From contig NZ_QZDU01000010.1 in assembly GCF_009917525.1 (NCBI RefSeq), forward strand, positions 20,786-84,785: DNA of 64,000 nucleotides, written 5' to 3'. Below, one piece after another: positions 17,320 through 25,988 of this stretch. Position 1 is the stretch's first letter, and each line of letters begins with the position of its first letter. The DNA is from Acutalibacter sp. 1XD8-36. Lineage in GTDB: Bacteria; Bacillota; Clostridia; Oscillospirales; Acutalibacteraceae. The notes below the pieces were generated by a model. The model did no database searches. It had not been told where the DNA came from and saw only the letters and a list, made by a program, of their open reading frames with translations. Position numbers and translations under genes: made by a program.

Positions 17320-18984
17320 TTATTTTTTAGTGAAGACCAGCATATTTGTAAGGTTCCTGCCTGGCGTTATAAAGGTCTTTCCGTTGCAGCTAAGATAGGT
17401 GGATGCGCCGCCGTCAACATTTATGGCGCTTGTGCAGCCCAGGGACTTCATAATATTGCCCATGCTCTGCTGGCTGCCGCTGGCGTAGGCTATGACCGCC
17501 TTGCCGTCCGCCTTCACGCCTAGGAGCATATGGGTCCCGCTGCCAAGCACATGGTCGTCGTAGTTGCCCTCAGAGGCGTAGTTTGTGAAGATTGCGCCCT
17601 TTTTCAGCACGGTGGGGCCGCAGGAGATAAGTGTCTGGACATCCTGGACTGTGGAGCCCACATACTCAAAGGTACGCTTCAGCTTGTCACCGGCCTTGGC
17701 CAGGGTGAAAAACCTGTCGGGCCAGGGGTCACGGGCCATCCTTGTGAACAGCACATAGCCGCCCTTGGGCACCGGCACGTCGGAAGCCGAGGTATAAACC
17801 TTCGTGATAGTGTTGCTACTGTCAACGGCAAAGGCGTATGCCACCTTGCCGCTGACCTTTGAGGCAAACTCGCTGGTATACACCATGCGGGAGCCGTCGT
17901 TGTTCCCCACAGTCGTGTTCAGTCCCACGCTCTCAATGGCCTTGGTACCGGAGTCAACCCGGTCTATCTTCTGGTTTATATTCATCCACTGAATACTGGC
18001 CTTGCCGTTGGAATCAATTACGAAAGCGGCCTCGCGCTTTACGCCCGCGGTATCAGGCCTCATAATGCGCAGCACCTTGCCATTGCTCACAAAGGAGCCG
18101 TAGGTGGTATTTGCGCCGTTAAGGTGGTTGAACATCGCTCCGTTCACGGCGATATAGGCGTTCTGGCCGCTGAGGATGCTGCTGTAGGAGGCCGCCGAGT
18201 CGAGCCTGCCGTTAGCCAGGGCTATTTTCCCGTTAAAGAACTGGGGGTCGAACTCCACATATGTAGCGCCGTTTTTATACCCTGTTGTGGGGGCCACAAA
18301 CTGCGGCTTCGGCTTCTCGGGAATCCTTGAGTCCTCCCAGGTCTCAAGCTCCAGCATATCGCAGATTATCCTGGAGGCCTGGTCCCTCTGCAGAAGGCCT
18401 GAAGGGTCAAAGGCGCCGGAGCCTGTGCCGTCGATGACGTTGCCGCTGGTGCAGGCGTCAAGGGCCTCCTTCTGTTCAGAGGACAGGCCGGCGGTGTCAG
18501 GGAACGTCAGGGGGTCCCTCACAGGGGTAAGTGGCACCACCTCGGGGTGTGCCTTGTGCATGGAATATACCAGCTCAACTGTCTCCATGCGGGTGATATC
18601 GTCCTTGGGCCTGAAGTTCTCGCCCGCCGGGATAATCCCCTCCTGGGCGGCCCAGTTTACAGACTTTGTGTACCACTGGCCCTGCTTGGAGTCCGGGCAC
18701 AGCTCCATATCCTCATACTCCTTGAGCTCCTCGGGAGTCTTTGCCGAGAGAGACAGCATGGTGATAACGTCACAGCGCTTGAGCTTGCTGCCGGGGTTGA
18801 ACTTGCCCTTGCCGTCGCCGTTGATAATCCCGGCCTCGGACACCGGATAGACATACTTTGCAAATCATTTCCCCCGGTACACATCGGAGAATTTCTGCCC
18901 CTTGGCAGCAGAGGCGCTCATAGCCGGCAGCACTGATACCAGCATTGCCACAGCCATGAGCAGGGAGAGAACACGCTTTTTCAT
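17320..18984 (-). pseudogene. SLH-domain phosphodiester glycosidase with in-frame UGA
   Basis: The frame opens at 18984 with MKKRVLSLLMAVAMLV and a clear signal peptide (AMSASA-A), then KFSDVYRGK, TGA (codon 40, 18867-18865), then FAKYVYPVSEAGIINGDG. The stop falls exactly where SLH repeats carry Trp, so TGG to TGA is the simplest explanation. After three SLH repeats comes a NAGPA-like phosphodiester glycosidase domain (YIAVNGAMFN and SAINVDGGASTYLSCNGK blocks). An internal GTG at 18843 could start a 507-residue protein, but it would lack export signal and part of SLH1. Intact homologues would be cell-surface enzymes. Confidence 0.8.
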
Positions 18985-19087
18985 AGCTTCTGACACTTCC
19001 TTCTTTGTAAACTCGGTGAGCTTTTAAACATTACCAGTATATCACCGGCCCGGGCATATTGCAACCTGTTTTTTCCACAAAAAAGAA

Positions 19088-19101
19088 GCGGGTCGCCCCG
19101 C
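19088..19101 (-). terminator. Intrinsic terminator of the small gene at 19.1 kb
   Basis: GCGGG/CCCGC stem with 4-base loop, followed on the minus strand by TTCTTTTTT. Confidence 0.7.
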
Positions 19102-19106
19102 CCCTT

Positions 19107-19307
19107 TCACTTTTCCCGGCGCTTCTTTTTCGGTATCGCCATGGAGGAGAGCTCCTGGTAGCTCTCCCACTCCTCCCCGTCCTTCGGGGTCTTGTACATC
19201 AGCCCGGTGCACTCATTGGCAGAGGCCACATTTGATATGTCCGGAAACTGCTCCCCCGCCGGCTCCTCGTGCTCCCTATAGTCTATCTTTCTCTTTGGCT
19301 TTTCCAT
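19107..19307 (-). CDS. Conserved small protein with DISNV...NECTGL motif
   Basis: A 66-residue hydrophilic protein with basic ends and a central FPDISNVASANECTGLM block. Short clostridial proteins with a similar DISNV/ANECTGL core are familiar to me, often near sporulation or wall genes, but no function is established. SD GGGAGG lies about 10 bases before the ATG and its own terminator follows, supporting expression. Confidence 0.75.
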   Translation of the reverse strand: MEKPKRKIDYREHEEPAGEQFPDISNVASANECTGLMYKTPKDGEEWESYQELSSMAIPKKKRREK

Positions 19308-19355
19308 AAAACAGCACCTCCCAAGGGCTATTATGCCCTTTGAAGGCGCTGATAT

Positions 19356-20558
19356 TTACTCTGAAAGCAGCTGATTATATATGCTCTCCACCCTGCCGTC
19401 CTTCAGGTACACCCTCGGCACGCGCTTTGACAGGGCGCAGACCACCTCATAGCTGATGGTGTCCTCCCAGCCCGCCACCTCCCCGGCGGATATCTCCTCC
19501 CCGCCGTCCCGGCCTATGAGGGTCACCCGGTCGCCCATGCTCGCCTCCGGCAGCCCGGTCACGTCCGCCATGAGCTGGTCCATACATATGCGCCCCAGCA
19601 CCGGGCAGCGCCTGCCCCTGATGAGCACCGCCGCACCGCCGGTCCCAAGGGCTCTGGGGTAGCCGTCGGCGTAGCCCACCGGCACTGTCGCCACCCGCAT
19701 TTCCCGCTCTGCCGTAAATTTCCTGCCGTAGCTTATGGTCGCCCCGGGCTGCACTGTCTTCACATGGGACACCACCGAGCGCAGGGCCAGAACAGGCCTG
19801 AGCTCCGGCCTGGCCCTCAGCTTTGCCGAGGGATAGAGGCCGTAGAGCACCACCCCCGCCCGCACCATGTCCAGGTGTGAAAGGGGATAGTCAAACACCG
19901 CCGCCGAGTTGGCACAGTGCCTGAGCAGCGGCTGCCCGCCTTCAACCCCCGCCCGTACCAGGGCCTCAGAGAGCTCCTTAAAGCAGCCGAACTGCCGCAT
20001 GGTAAAGGCGTCCCCCTCCTCTCCCTCGTCGGACACGGCGAAGTGGGAGAAGACCCCCTCGGGCAGAAGCCCCGGCAGGGAGCAGGCCTTTATTACCTCA
20101 CCTATGGCCCCCTCGTCCCTGAAAATATCCTGGAAGTAAAATCCCAAGCGGCTCATGCCGGTGTCTATCTTCAAATGCACCTTCACCTTCACGCCCATTG
20201 CCGCCGCGCACAGGGAGAGCTTCTCCCCGTAGTCCATAGAGTACACGCACTGGGAGATATCCCCCTTCGCCAGCGCCCCGGCCTCCTCAGGCGGGGTGAA
20301 GCCCAGCACCAGCACAGGCCTTACTATCCCGCCCCGGCGCAACTGAAGGGCCTCCTCAAGATTCGATACGGCAAACCAGTCGGCCCCAAGGCTCTGGAGC
20401 TCAGCGGCTGTCCTCAATGCCCCATGGCCGTAGCAGTCGGCCTTTACAACACAGCAGACCATAGCCCTGGGGTCCGTGCTGCCGCGCACTATGCGGTAGT
20501 TATTCGCAAGGGCGTCCAGGTCTATCTCGGCCCAGGTGCGCCGGATTATCTCAGTCAT
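19356..20558 (-). CDS. alr: Alanine racemase
   Basis: A 400-residue PLP enzyme that makes D-alanine for peptidoglycan. The PLP lysine lies in VVKADCYGHG near residue 40. The family blocks HLKIDTGMSRLGF near 130, LLRHCANSAA, and the C-terminal VGYADGYPRAL and LGRICMDQLMADVT (catalytic Tyr region) are all present. Length is normal. Confidence 0.95.
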   Translation of the reverse strand: MTEIIRRTWAEIDLDALANNYRIVRGSTDPRAMVCCVVKADCYGHGALRTAAELQSLGADWFAVSNLEEALQLRRGGIVRPVLVLGFTPPEEAGALAKGDISQCVYSMDYGEKLSLCAAAMGVKVKVHLKIDTGMSRLGFYFQDIFRDEGAIGEVIKACSLPGLLPEGVFSHFAVSDEGEEGDAFTMRQFGCFKELSEALVRAGVEGGQPLLRHCANSAAVFDYPLSHLDMVRAGVVLYGLYPSAKLRARPELRPVLALRSVVSHVKTVQPGATISYGRKFTAEREMRVATVPVGYADGYPRALGTGGAAVLIRGRRCPVLGRICMDQLMADVTGLPEASMGDRVTLIGRDGGEEISAGEVAGWEDTISYEVVCALSKRVPRVYLKDGRVESIYNQLLSE

Positions 20559-20603
20559 AGAAACCTCCAGTCAGGAAAATTTATCCCCTCTCCCCCTATT
20601 GGC

Positions 20604-20632
20604 TTGCGTCCCGGGAGCTTTTCGGCTATACT
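20604..20632 (+). promoter_or_regulatory. Promoter of the phosphodiesterase gene
   Basis: TTGCGT (20604-20609), 17-base spacer, TATACT (20627-20632); SD GAAAGG follows near 20650 and the ATG is at 20664. Confidence 0.6.
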
Positions 20633-20663
20633 TAATATATAATATTACGAAAGGCTGATTGAT

Positions 20664-21209
20664 ATGAAATGGCTAATCGCGTCCGACATACACGGCTCGG
20701 CCCCATACTGCCGCGCCCTGCTTGAGGCGTACAATAGGGAGGGGGCCGGCCGGCTTCTGCTCCTTGGGGACCTTTTGTACCACGGCCCCCGCAACGACCT
20801 GCCGGAGGGCTACGCGCCCAAGGAGGTCATCTCTATGCTCAGCGCCATGAAGGAGAAGATATTCTGCGTGCGGGGCAACTGTGAGGCCGAGGTGGACCAG
20901 ATGGTCCTGCCCTTCCCGGTGCTGGGCGAATACTGCCTGATAGAGTCGGCGGACAGGCTCGTCTTCGCCACCCACGGTCATGTGTACAACACGGATAATC
21001 CCCCTGCCCTGTCCCCCGGGGACCTGCTGCTCCACGGGCACACCCATATACCCGCCAAGGTCAAAACTCCGGCCGGGTGGTGGTACTTAAACCCCGGCTC
21101 CGTGTCCATACCAAAGGAGGGGAGCGCACATAGCTATATGACCCTTGAAGGTGGCCTGTTCGCCTGGAAGTCCCTTGACGGCGTGGAGTACGACAGGCTG
21201 GAGCTTTAA
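20664..21209 (+). CDS. yfcE: YfcE/MJ0936-type metallophosphoesterase
   Basis: A 181-residue calcineurin-fold phosphodiesterase. Metal-binding motifs in order: SDIHGS (residues 7-12), GDLLYHGPRN near 36, RGNCEAEVD near 75, FATHGH near 105 and HGHTH near 125. YfcE hydrolyses small phosphodiesters in vitro; the physiological role is unclear. Monocistronic; its stop is only 3 bases from that of the convergent downstream gene. Confidence 0.92.
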   Translation: MKWLIASDIHGSAPYCRALLEAYNREGAGRLLLLGDLLYHGPRNDLPEGYAPKEVISMLSAMKEKIFCVRGNCEAEVDQMVLPFPVLGEYCLIESADRLVFATHGHVYNTDNPPALSPGDLLLHGHTHIPAKVKTPAGWWYLNPGSVSIPKEGSAHSYMTLEGGLFAWKSLDGVEYDRLEL

Positions 21210-21212
21210 GCC

Positions 21213-21752
21213 TCAGCCCCTGCCGAACTTCTCAAACTTCAGCGAGCGGGGGATAAACTTCTTGATTGCCTCCTGCATGTCCCCGTCCGGGTCGAAGACG
21301 ACCAGGGTTTTCCCGGTCTTGCCGCTGTGCACTATCATGTACCAGGAATCCCGGTGGTCCGAAAACTGTGTGGCGAAAATCCTGTTGTCAAAGGACCGGG
21401 TCTTAAGCCTTGCCTCGGCCTCGGAGTATACCCCCAAATCCTCGCAGGAGCTGCACTCAAAGGAGGTCATGCGCTTCCTTGTGGCCCGGTTCATTATCTT
21501 GTCCACGGTGACAAAGCCGTTGGTCAGGCTGTATTCATACTCGAGCATCCGCATGGAGATAAGCTTATATCCCCCGAACACGGCCCCCGCCATCACAAGC
21601 AGGGAGAGCATGGGGAACATGAGTATCCCAACCCCCACCAGGAAGCCCGCGAAGCTGAGCACGATTATAGCCGCTATAATGCCCACGATTACCAGCAGGT
21701 CCACGGTCTCAAACTTTTTCTTTACCATACGTTCAACGAAGACGTCATTCAT
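21213..21752 (-). CDS. Conserved membrane protein (DUF6106-like)
   Basis: A 179-residue protein with two adjacent membrane helices (about residues 19-41 and 44-66) and a cytoplasmic C-terminal domain of mixed sheet (YEYSLTNGFVTVDKIMNRATRKR, then SFECSSCEDLGVY). This resembles a widespread clostridial family I associate with DUF6106, though without a search the assignment is tentative. No function is known. Convergent with the phosphodiesterase gene. Confidence 0.65.
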   Translation of the reverse strand: MNDVFVERMVKKKFETVDLLVIVGIIAAIIVLSFAGFLVGVGILMFPMLSLLVMAGAVFGGYKLISMRMLEYEYSLTNGFVTVDKIMNRATRKRMTSFECSSCEDLGVYSEAEARLKTRSFDNRIFATQFSDHRDSWYMIVHSGKTGKTLVVFDPDGDMQEAIKKFIPRSLKFEKFGRG

Positions 21753-21853
21753 TTTGCTGTCCCTTTCAAAAAAATAGATTTTTAATAAATTTTACTGTTA
21801 AACTGTATTATAGACCAAAGGAAAGGGAAAGTCAATCAAGTACCCGCAGCTTC

Positions 21854-21884
21854 TTTACTTTTCACATTTTATGTGATAAAATGT
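21854..21884 (+). promoter_or_regulatory. Sucrose operon promoter and operator-like inverted repeat
   Basis: TTTACT (21854-21859), 17-base spacer, TAAAAT (21877-21882). A perfect inverted repeat ACATTTTAT-GTG-ATAAAATGT covers 21864-21884, overlapping the -10. This is a likely repressor site; no regulator gene is adjacent. Confidence 0.65.
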
Positions 21885-21911
21885 ACGCAAAAACACAAGG
21901 AGGCCTGTCCA

Positions 21912-23264
21912 ATGAGCACCAAAGCTTTGCGGAACTTCCGCCCCGACCTGCACTACACCCCGAAATCCGGCTGGATAAACGACCCCAACGGCCTTGTCTA
22001 TGCCGGAGGGAAATACCATCTCTTTGCCCAGTACGGCCCAGAGCCCCAGTGGGGGGATATCCACTGGTCCCACGCCGTAAGCAGCGACCTTATACACTGG
22101 CAGGACCTGCCCCTGGCCCTTGCCCCCGACAGCCTTGGTATGGTCTTCTCCGGCAGCGCGGTGTACGACAGCGGGAACACCTCGGGCCTGGGGGCCGGGG
22201 GCCGTGCCCCTATAGTTGCCATGTACACCTCCCACGGCGACCACGAGCAGCAGAGCCTTGCCGTGAGCCAGGACGGGGTCTCCTTCACAAAGTACCCCGG
22301 CAACCCGGTGATACCAAACAGGGAAAAGCCCGACTTCAGGGACCCGAAGGTGCTCAAAAATCCTAACGGCGGCTGGACCGTGGTGCTGGCTGCCGGGGAC
22401 CACGTGGAGTTCTACGCCTCAAAGGACCTTATTAGCTGGCGGCAGACCGGCAGCTTCGGGCCCGGGGGCAACCTTTCAAAAGGGGTCTGGGAGTGCCCGG
22501 ACCTGTTCCCCCTCACTCTCGGGGGCAGGGAGGTATGGGTGCTGATAGTGAGCATGGGGGCCTGCCCGGAGAACCTGGGCAGCCGCACCCAGTATTTCCT
22601 GGGGAATTTTGACGGCAGGACCTTCACATCAGACGGCAGCTTCACAAAGCCGGAGTTTATCGACAGCGGCTTCGACAACTACGCCGGAGTCACCTTCTTT
22701 GGCACAGAGGAGCGGATACTCGTAGGCTGGGCGGCAAACTGGGTCTATGCAAACAATCTGCCCACCGGGGATTTCTGCGGGCAGATGACCCTGCCCCGGG
22801 TCCTCTCCCTTGTAGACACCCCCCTCGGGGGACCGAGGCTTGCGGGCGCCCCTGTAAGCGATAGGCTGTTCGGGGAGCCGGTGCCTGTCTCGGGCAGTCT
22901 CCCAGGCGAGGTATATAAGCTCACCGTCTCAGGGGAGGGGGAGGCTGAGATATCCCTGTCAAACAGCCTGGGTGAAGCCTTCCTCTTTGGAGTAGACGGC
23001 ACCGGGAATATCTACATAGACCGTAGCTGTTCCGGGGCAAGGGACTTTGACCCCGAGTTTGCAAAGCCCGAGTACGGCAGGATATCCGCTCCGCGCTTCT
23101 TTGACGGCCCCTGGACCCTGGAGCTCACCTTCGACCGCTCCATCTGCGAGCTATTCGGGGACAGGGGCACCCGGGCCTTTACCCAGCTTCTGTACCCCAC
23201 AGAGCCCTATACCAGTATAGATATAAAGGGGAACGCCCGGGCTGGGATAAGCCTGATAAAATAA
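21912..23264 (+). CDS. scrB: Sucrose-6-phosphate hydrolase / GH32 beta-fructosidase
   Basis: A 450-residue GH32 enzyme without signal peptide. Catalytic blocks are WINDPNG near residue 20 (nucleophile Asp), FRDPKV near 140 (transition-state Asp) and WECPDLF near 195 (acid/base Glu). A C-terminal beta-sandwich ends with the family's LYPTEPYTSIDI stretch. The ATG at 21912 is 8 bases after AAGGAGG. It is followed by a sugar kinase, so the pair should convert sucrose(-phosphate) or fructosides into phosphorylated hexoses. Whether the substrate is phosphorylated depends on the importer, which is not in the window. Confidence 0.9.
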   Translation: MSTKALRNFRPDLHYTPKSGWINDPNGLVYAGGKYHLFAQYGPEPQWGDIHWSHAVSSDLIHWQDLPLALAPDSLGMVFSGSAVYDSGNTSGLGAGGRAPIVAMYTSHGDHEQQSLAVSQDGVSFTKYPGNPVIPNREKPDFRDPKVLKNPNGGWTVVLAAGDHVEFYASKDLISWRQTGSFGPGGNLSKGVWECPDLFPLTLGGREVWVLIVSMGACPENLGSRTQYFLGNFDGRTFTSDGSFTKPEFIDSGFDNYAGVTFFGTEERILVGWAANWVYANNLPTGDFCGQMTLPRVLSLVDTPLGGPRLAGAPVSDRLFGEPVPVSGSLPGEVYKLTVSGEGEAEISLSNSLGEAFLFGVDGTGNIYIDRSCSGARDFDPEFAKPEYGRISAPRFFDGPWTLELTFDRSICELFGDRGTRAFTQLLYPTEPYTSIDIKGNARAGISLIK

Positions 23265-23295
23265 TAAAAATATATTTTGAAAGGAAACTGATACT

Positions 23296-24291
23296 ATGCC
23301 GGACATTATTACAACCGGAGAGCTTCTGATAGATTTCAGCCCGGTGAAGGCCCCGGGCGTGGAGAACGCCGTCTGCCCAAATCCCGGGGGAGCCCCCGGC
23401 AATGTTGCCGTACAGCTCTCAAGACTGGGAGCCTCGGCGGGGTTTATCGGCAAGGTGGGCGACGACAGCTTCGGGCACACCCTTAAAGACTGCCTTGAGG
23501 AAAACGGCGTGGACGTGGGCAATGTGGTGGTGGACAGGGACGTGCGCACCACCCTTGCCTTCGTGCACCTGAACAGCAAGGGCGACCGCAGCTTCACCTT
23601 CTACCGGGACCCCGGCGCCGACACCCAGCTTCGTGAAAATGAGGTTGACAAGTCCCTGATAAGCGGCTGCAAGCTCCTGCACTTCGGCTCCCTCTCCCTC
23701 ACCACCGAGCCCAGCCGCACCACCACTCTGAACCTGGTAAAGGAGGCCCGGGGCCTTGGCAGGATGATATCCTACGACCCCAACTGGCGCCCCGCCCTCT
23801 GGAAGGACGCAGAGGAGGGCATAGCCGCCATGGGCATAGGCCTTGAGCTCTGCCATGTGCTGAAGATATCCGAGGAGGAGCTGTCCCTGCTCACCGGCAC
23901 GGACAGTATTGCCGAGGGCACAAAGGCCCTGCACCAAAAGGGCGTTATACTGGCCCTGGTGACCCTGGGGCCCGACGGCTGCGTGTCCTCCCTGAAGGGC
24001 CAGCTCCGGCACCACCCCACCTATGATGTGAAGGTAGTGGACACCACCGGCTCAGGGGACAGCTTCTGGGGGGCGTTTTTATCCCAGCTCATCCAGAACG
24101 GCTACGACACCCCGGAGAAGCTGGAGTCCCTGGGTCAGGAGGAGCTTGCGGGCTTCTGCCGCTTCGCCAACGCCGCCGGGTCCATGTGCGCCTCAAAGCC
24201 AGGGGGTATCCCGGCTATTGCCGGGCGCGAGGACATACTGCGGTGCATGGAAGAAATGGACGTGCTGGAGACCGGCTTCAGGCTCATGTGA
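23296..24291 (+). CDS. scrK: Fructokinase, PfkB carbohydrate kinase family
   Basis: A 331-residue ribokinase-fold kinase. The N-terminal GGAPGNVAVQLSRLG signature near residue 35 and the C-terminal DTTGSGDSFWGAF signature near residue 250 (catalytic Asp) are intact. DPNWRPALW near 160 is typical of fructokinases. It lies 31 bases after the GH32 gene with SD GAAAGGAAA and shares its transcript and terminator. Confidence 0.92.
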   Translation: MPDIITTGELLIDFSPVKAPGVENAVCPNPGGAPGNVAVQLSRLGASAGFIGKVGDDSFGHTLKDCLEENGVDVGNVVVDRDVRTTLAFVHLNSKGDRSFTFYRDPGADTQLRENEVDKSLISGCKLLHFGSLSLTTEPSRTTTLNLVKEARGLGRMISYDPNWRPALWKDAEEGIAAMGIGLELCHVLKISEEELSLLTGTDSIAEGTKALHQKGVILALVTLGPDGCVSSLKGQLRHHPTYDVKVVDTTGSGDSFWGAFLSQLIQNGYDTPEKLESLGQEELAGFCRFANAAGSMCASKPGGIPAIAGREDILRCMEEMDVLETGFRLM

Positions 24292-24299
24292 GTATAAAC

Positions 24300-24339
24300 A
24301 AAATAGCAGGGCAGGCTGTTGCGCCTGTCCTGCTATTTT
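24300..24339. terminator. Strong bidirectional intrinsic terminator
   Basis: 17-bp stem 24300-24316 with 24323-24339 (one G-U pair), 6-base loop; A-tract and T-tract flank it, between convergent transcripts. Confidence 0.9.
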
Positions 24340-24349
24340 ATTGTGTAAG

Positions 24350-25243
24350 CTAGTCCCATAGCCTCTTTTCAGATGTTCCCAGCCTGAGCATAAGGGCCGC
24401 GCCCAGGATAATGAAGCCCGCCATGCCTATGATTCCCGAGGGCTTTGGCCCTAAAAGGACGTTATACCCCGCCCCGCAGATAAGCAGCGGGGCCTCCCTC
24501 ACGGCATTGACGGCGCCGTGGGCTATGCAGGCGGGCCATATGCTCCCCGAGCGCAGTGTAAGGTACGACATGAATATGCCCAGGACCGTGGCGAAGACCA
24601 CCATCATAAGTATGCCCGACCAGGGGGCGCCGGGGTACTCCCCGGTATAGTTCAGCCCGAAGCAGACCAGCGGGGCGTGGGCTATGCCCCAGAGCACACC
24701 GTTTACAAACACTGCCCTTCTCTCCCCCAGCTCCTCAATGAGCAGCGGCAGGAGAAAGCCCCGCCAGCCCACCTCCTCCCCGAATGCCGCAATATGGTTC
24801 ACCGCCACCAGCGGCGCTATAGCCGCCAGAAGAATCCCCCCGCCTATGGCCTGGGGCAGGGTCACCTCCGGCACCCCCGCCTCCACGCCGGAGAGCTCTA
24901 AGACCCCGGACATATACCCCATGGACAAATCCAAGTCCCCGGGGAACAGGACAAAATACAGCGCCGCCCCGGCTAAAGCCAGCGCCCCGGGCAGGAAAGC
25001 CGCCATAAGGTACTGCTTTTTTGCCCCGCGTATATTGGGCCGAAGGTACAGTCCTGACCTGTCCCGGGCCAGCGCCCTCACTATGAGCGCCGAAGCAGCC
25101 GGGAGGAACATGAACGCCACGGATATCCCCATCATCAGCGGGCCCAGGGGCTCCGCGTCCAGCAGGAACAGGGGCAGGGTGAAAATTATCACCAGGGCAT
25201 ACTCTACTCCCAGAAACGCCAGTATCTTACCTCTCCTGCCCAT
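24350..25243 (-). CDS. CPBP-family intramembrane metalloprotease (Rce1/Abi)
   Basis: A 297-residue protein with about eight membrane segments. The signature EEVGWRGFLLP near residue 155 holds the paired Glu and the Arg, and GIAHAPLVCFGLNY near 190 and HGAVNAVRE near 250 supply the His/Asn residues of the CPBP active site. Substrates are unknown. It overlaps the upstream XRE regulator gene by 17 bases, so the two are translationally coupled and may form a regulator-protease pair. Confidence 0.9.
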   Translation of the reverse strand: MGRRGKILAFLGVEYALVIIFTLPLFLLDAEPLGPLMMGISVAFMFLPAASALIVRALARDRSGLYLRPNIRGAKKQYLMAAFLPGALALAGAALYFVLFPGDLDLSMGYMSGVLELSGVEAGVPEVTLPQAIGGGILLAAIAPLVAVNHIAAFGEEVGWRGFLLPLLIEELGERRAVFVNGVLWGIAHAPLVCFGLNYTGEYPGAPWSGILMMVVFATVLGIFMSYLTLRSGSIWPACIAHGAVNAVREAPLLICGAGYNVLLGPKPSGIIGMAGFIILGAALMLRLGTSEKRLWD

Positions 25244-25886
25244 CCGGCTCCCCCCTGCTCATTACATGTCTGCACGCCGTGACCCTCCCGCATTTGGGGC
25301 ACCTGAGCCAGCGGCGGGTGATAGTGTGCGGTGCCCAGAGATACGCCCTCCATGTGGGCTTGAAGGTCTCCCCGCAGGCTTTGCACTTGAAGTACCCCGC
25401 CTCCTTATCCATGGACATGGTGACGTAGAGCCCCGCCCCGAACTGAAGGCAGGCAAAGCCTATCACCAGCAGCTTCACCGGCAGGGACATCACCCCGGCA
25501 TAAAACCCTACCAGCAGCACCAGGATTATCAGGGTCGCCGTGGTGCTGACTCCGGTGAACACCGAGAGGCGAATCTTCTTTACGTTCTCCTCCCGCTCCT
25601 TCATAAGTGACATGATATTTTCCTCCGCTTTTCTTTGGTAGTCGGCGGCGGAAAGCCTCTGCCCGGACAGGAGCTCGTTGACGTTTACCCCAAGCTCCCG
25701 GCAAAGGGGCATTAAAAGGGATATCTCAGGGAGCCCTGAGCCGCACTCCCACTTGCTCACCGTCTTGTCGCTTATCATCAGCTTCTCCCCAAGCTGCCGC
25801 TGTGTCAGGCCCAGCTCCTTTCTAAGCTGCTGGATAAACCTGCCGGTGCGCGCCTGGTCCAATGAGCCAATCTGAGGCCCTTCCAT
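25227..25886 (-). CDS. XRE regulator with membrane helices and C-terminal zinc ribbon
   Basis: A 219-residue protein. Residues about 12-65 are a Cro/CI HTH (LGLTQRQLGEKLMISDKTVSKWECGSGLPE). A coiled segment near 85-105 follows, then two membrane helices at about 108-155. The end holds CKACGETFKPTW...CPKCGR, a zinc-ribbon pattern. It is probably a membrane-tethered regulator. The ATG at 25886 follows GGAGGCGG; upstream in-frame ATGs lack an SD. The gene is coupled to the CPBP protease. Confidence 0.82.
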   Translation of the reverse strand: MEGPQIGSLDQARTGRFIQQLRKELGLTQRQLGEKLMISDKTVSKWECGSGLPEISLLMPLCRELGVNVNELLSGQRLSAADYQRKAEENIMSLMKEREENVKKIRLSVFTGVSTTATLIILVLLVGFYAGVMSLPVKLLVIGFACLQFGAGLYVTMSMDKEAGYFKCKACGETFKPTWRAYLWAPHTITRRWLRCPKCGRVTACRHVMSRGEPDGQER

Positions 25887-25943
25887 CTTCACCGCCTCCT
25901 TCACACAAAAGTATAGGGCAGGCCCTGAAAAAAGAAAACCCAT

Positions 25944-25981
25944 GGGCCGTAGACCCGCGCAAAATCAGGGGTCTTCGGCCC
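25944..25981 (-). terminator. Intrinsic terminator after hemW
   Basis: GGGCCG/AGACCC arms (25944-25956) pair with 25969-25981 with a single T-T mismatch; on the minus strand the stem is followed by a T-rich run (GTTTTCTTTTTT). Confidence 0.75.
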
Positions 25982-25988
25982 GTAGAGT

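Noticed and set aside
14008..18984. UGA read as Trp in this genome
   Set aside because: Many intact genes end at TGA with proper overlaps (holA, rnmV, lepA, nhaC, the ECF sigma gene) and Trp is encoded by TGG throughout.
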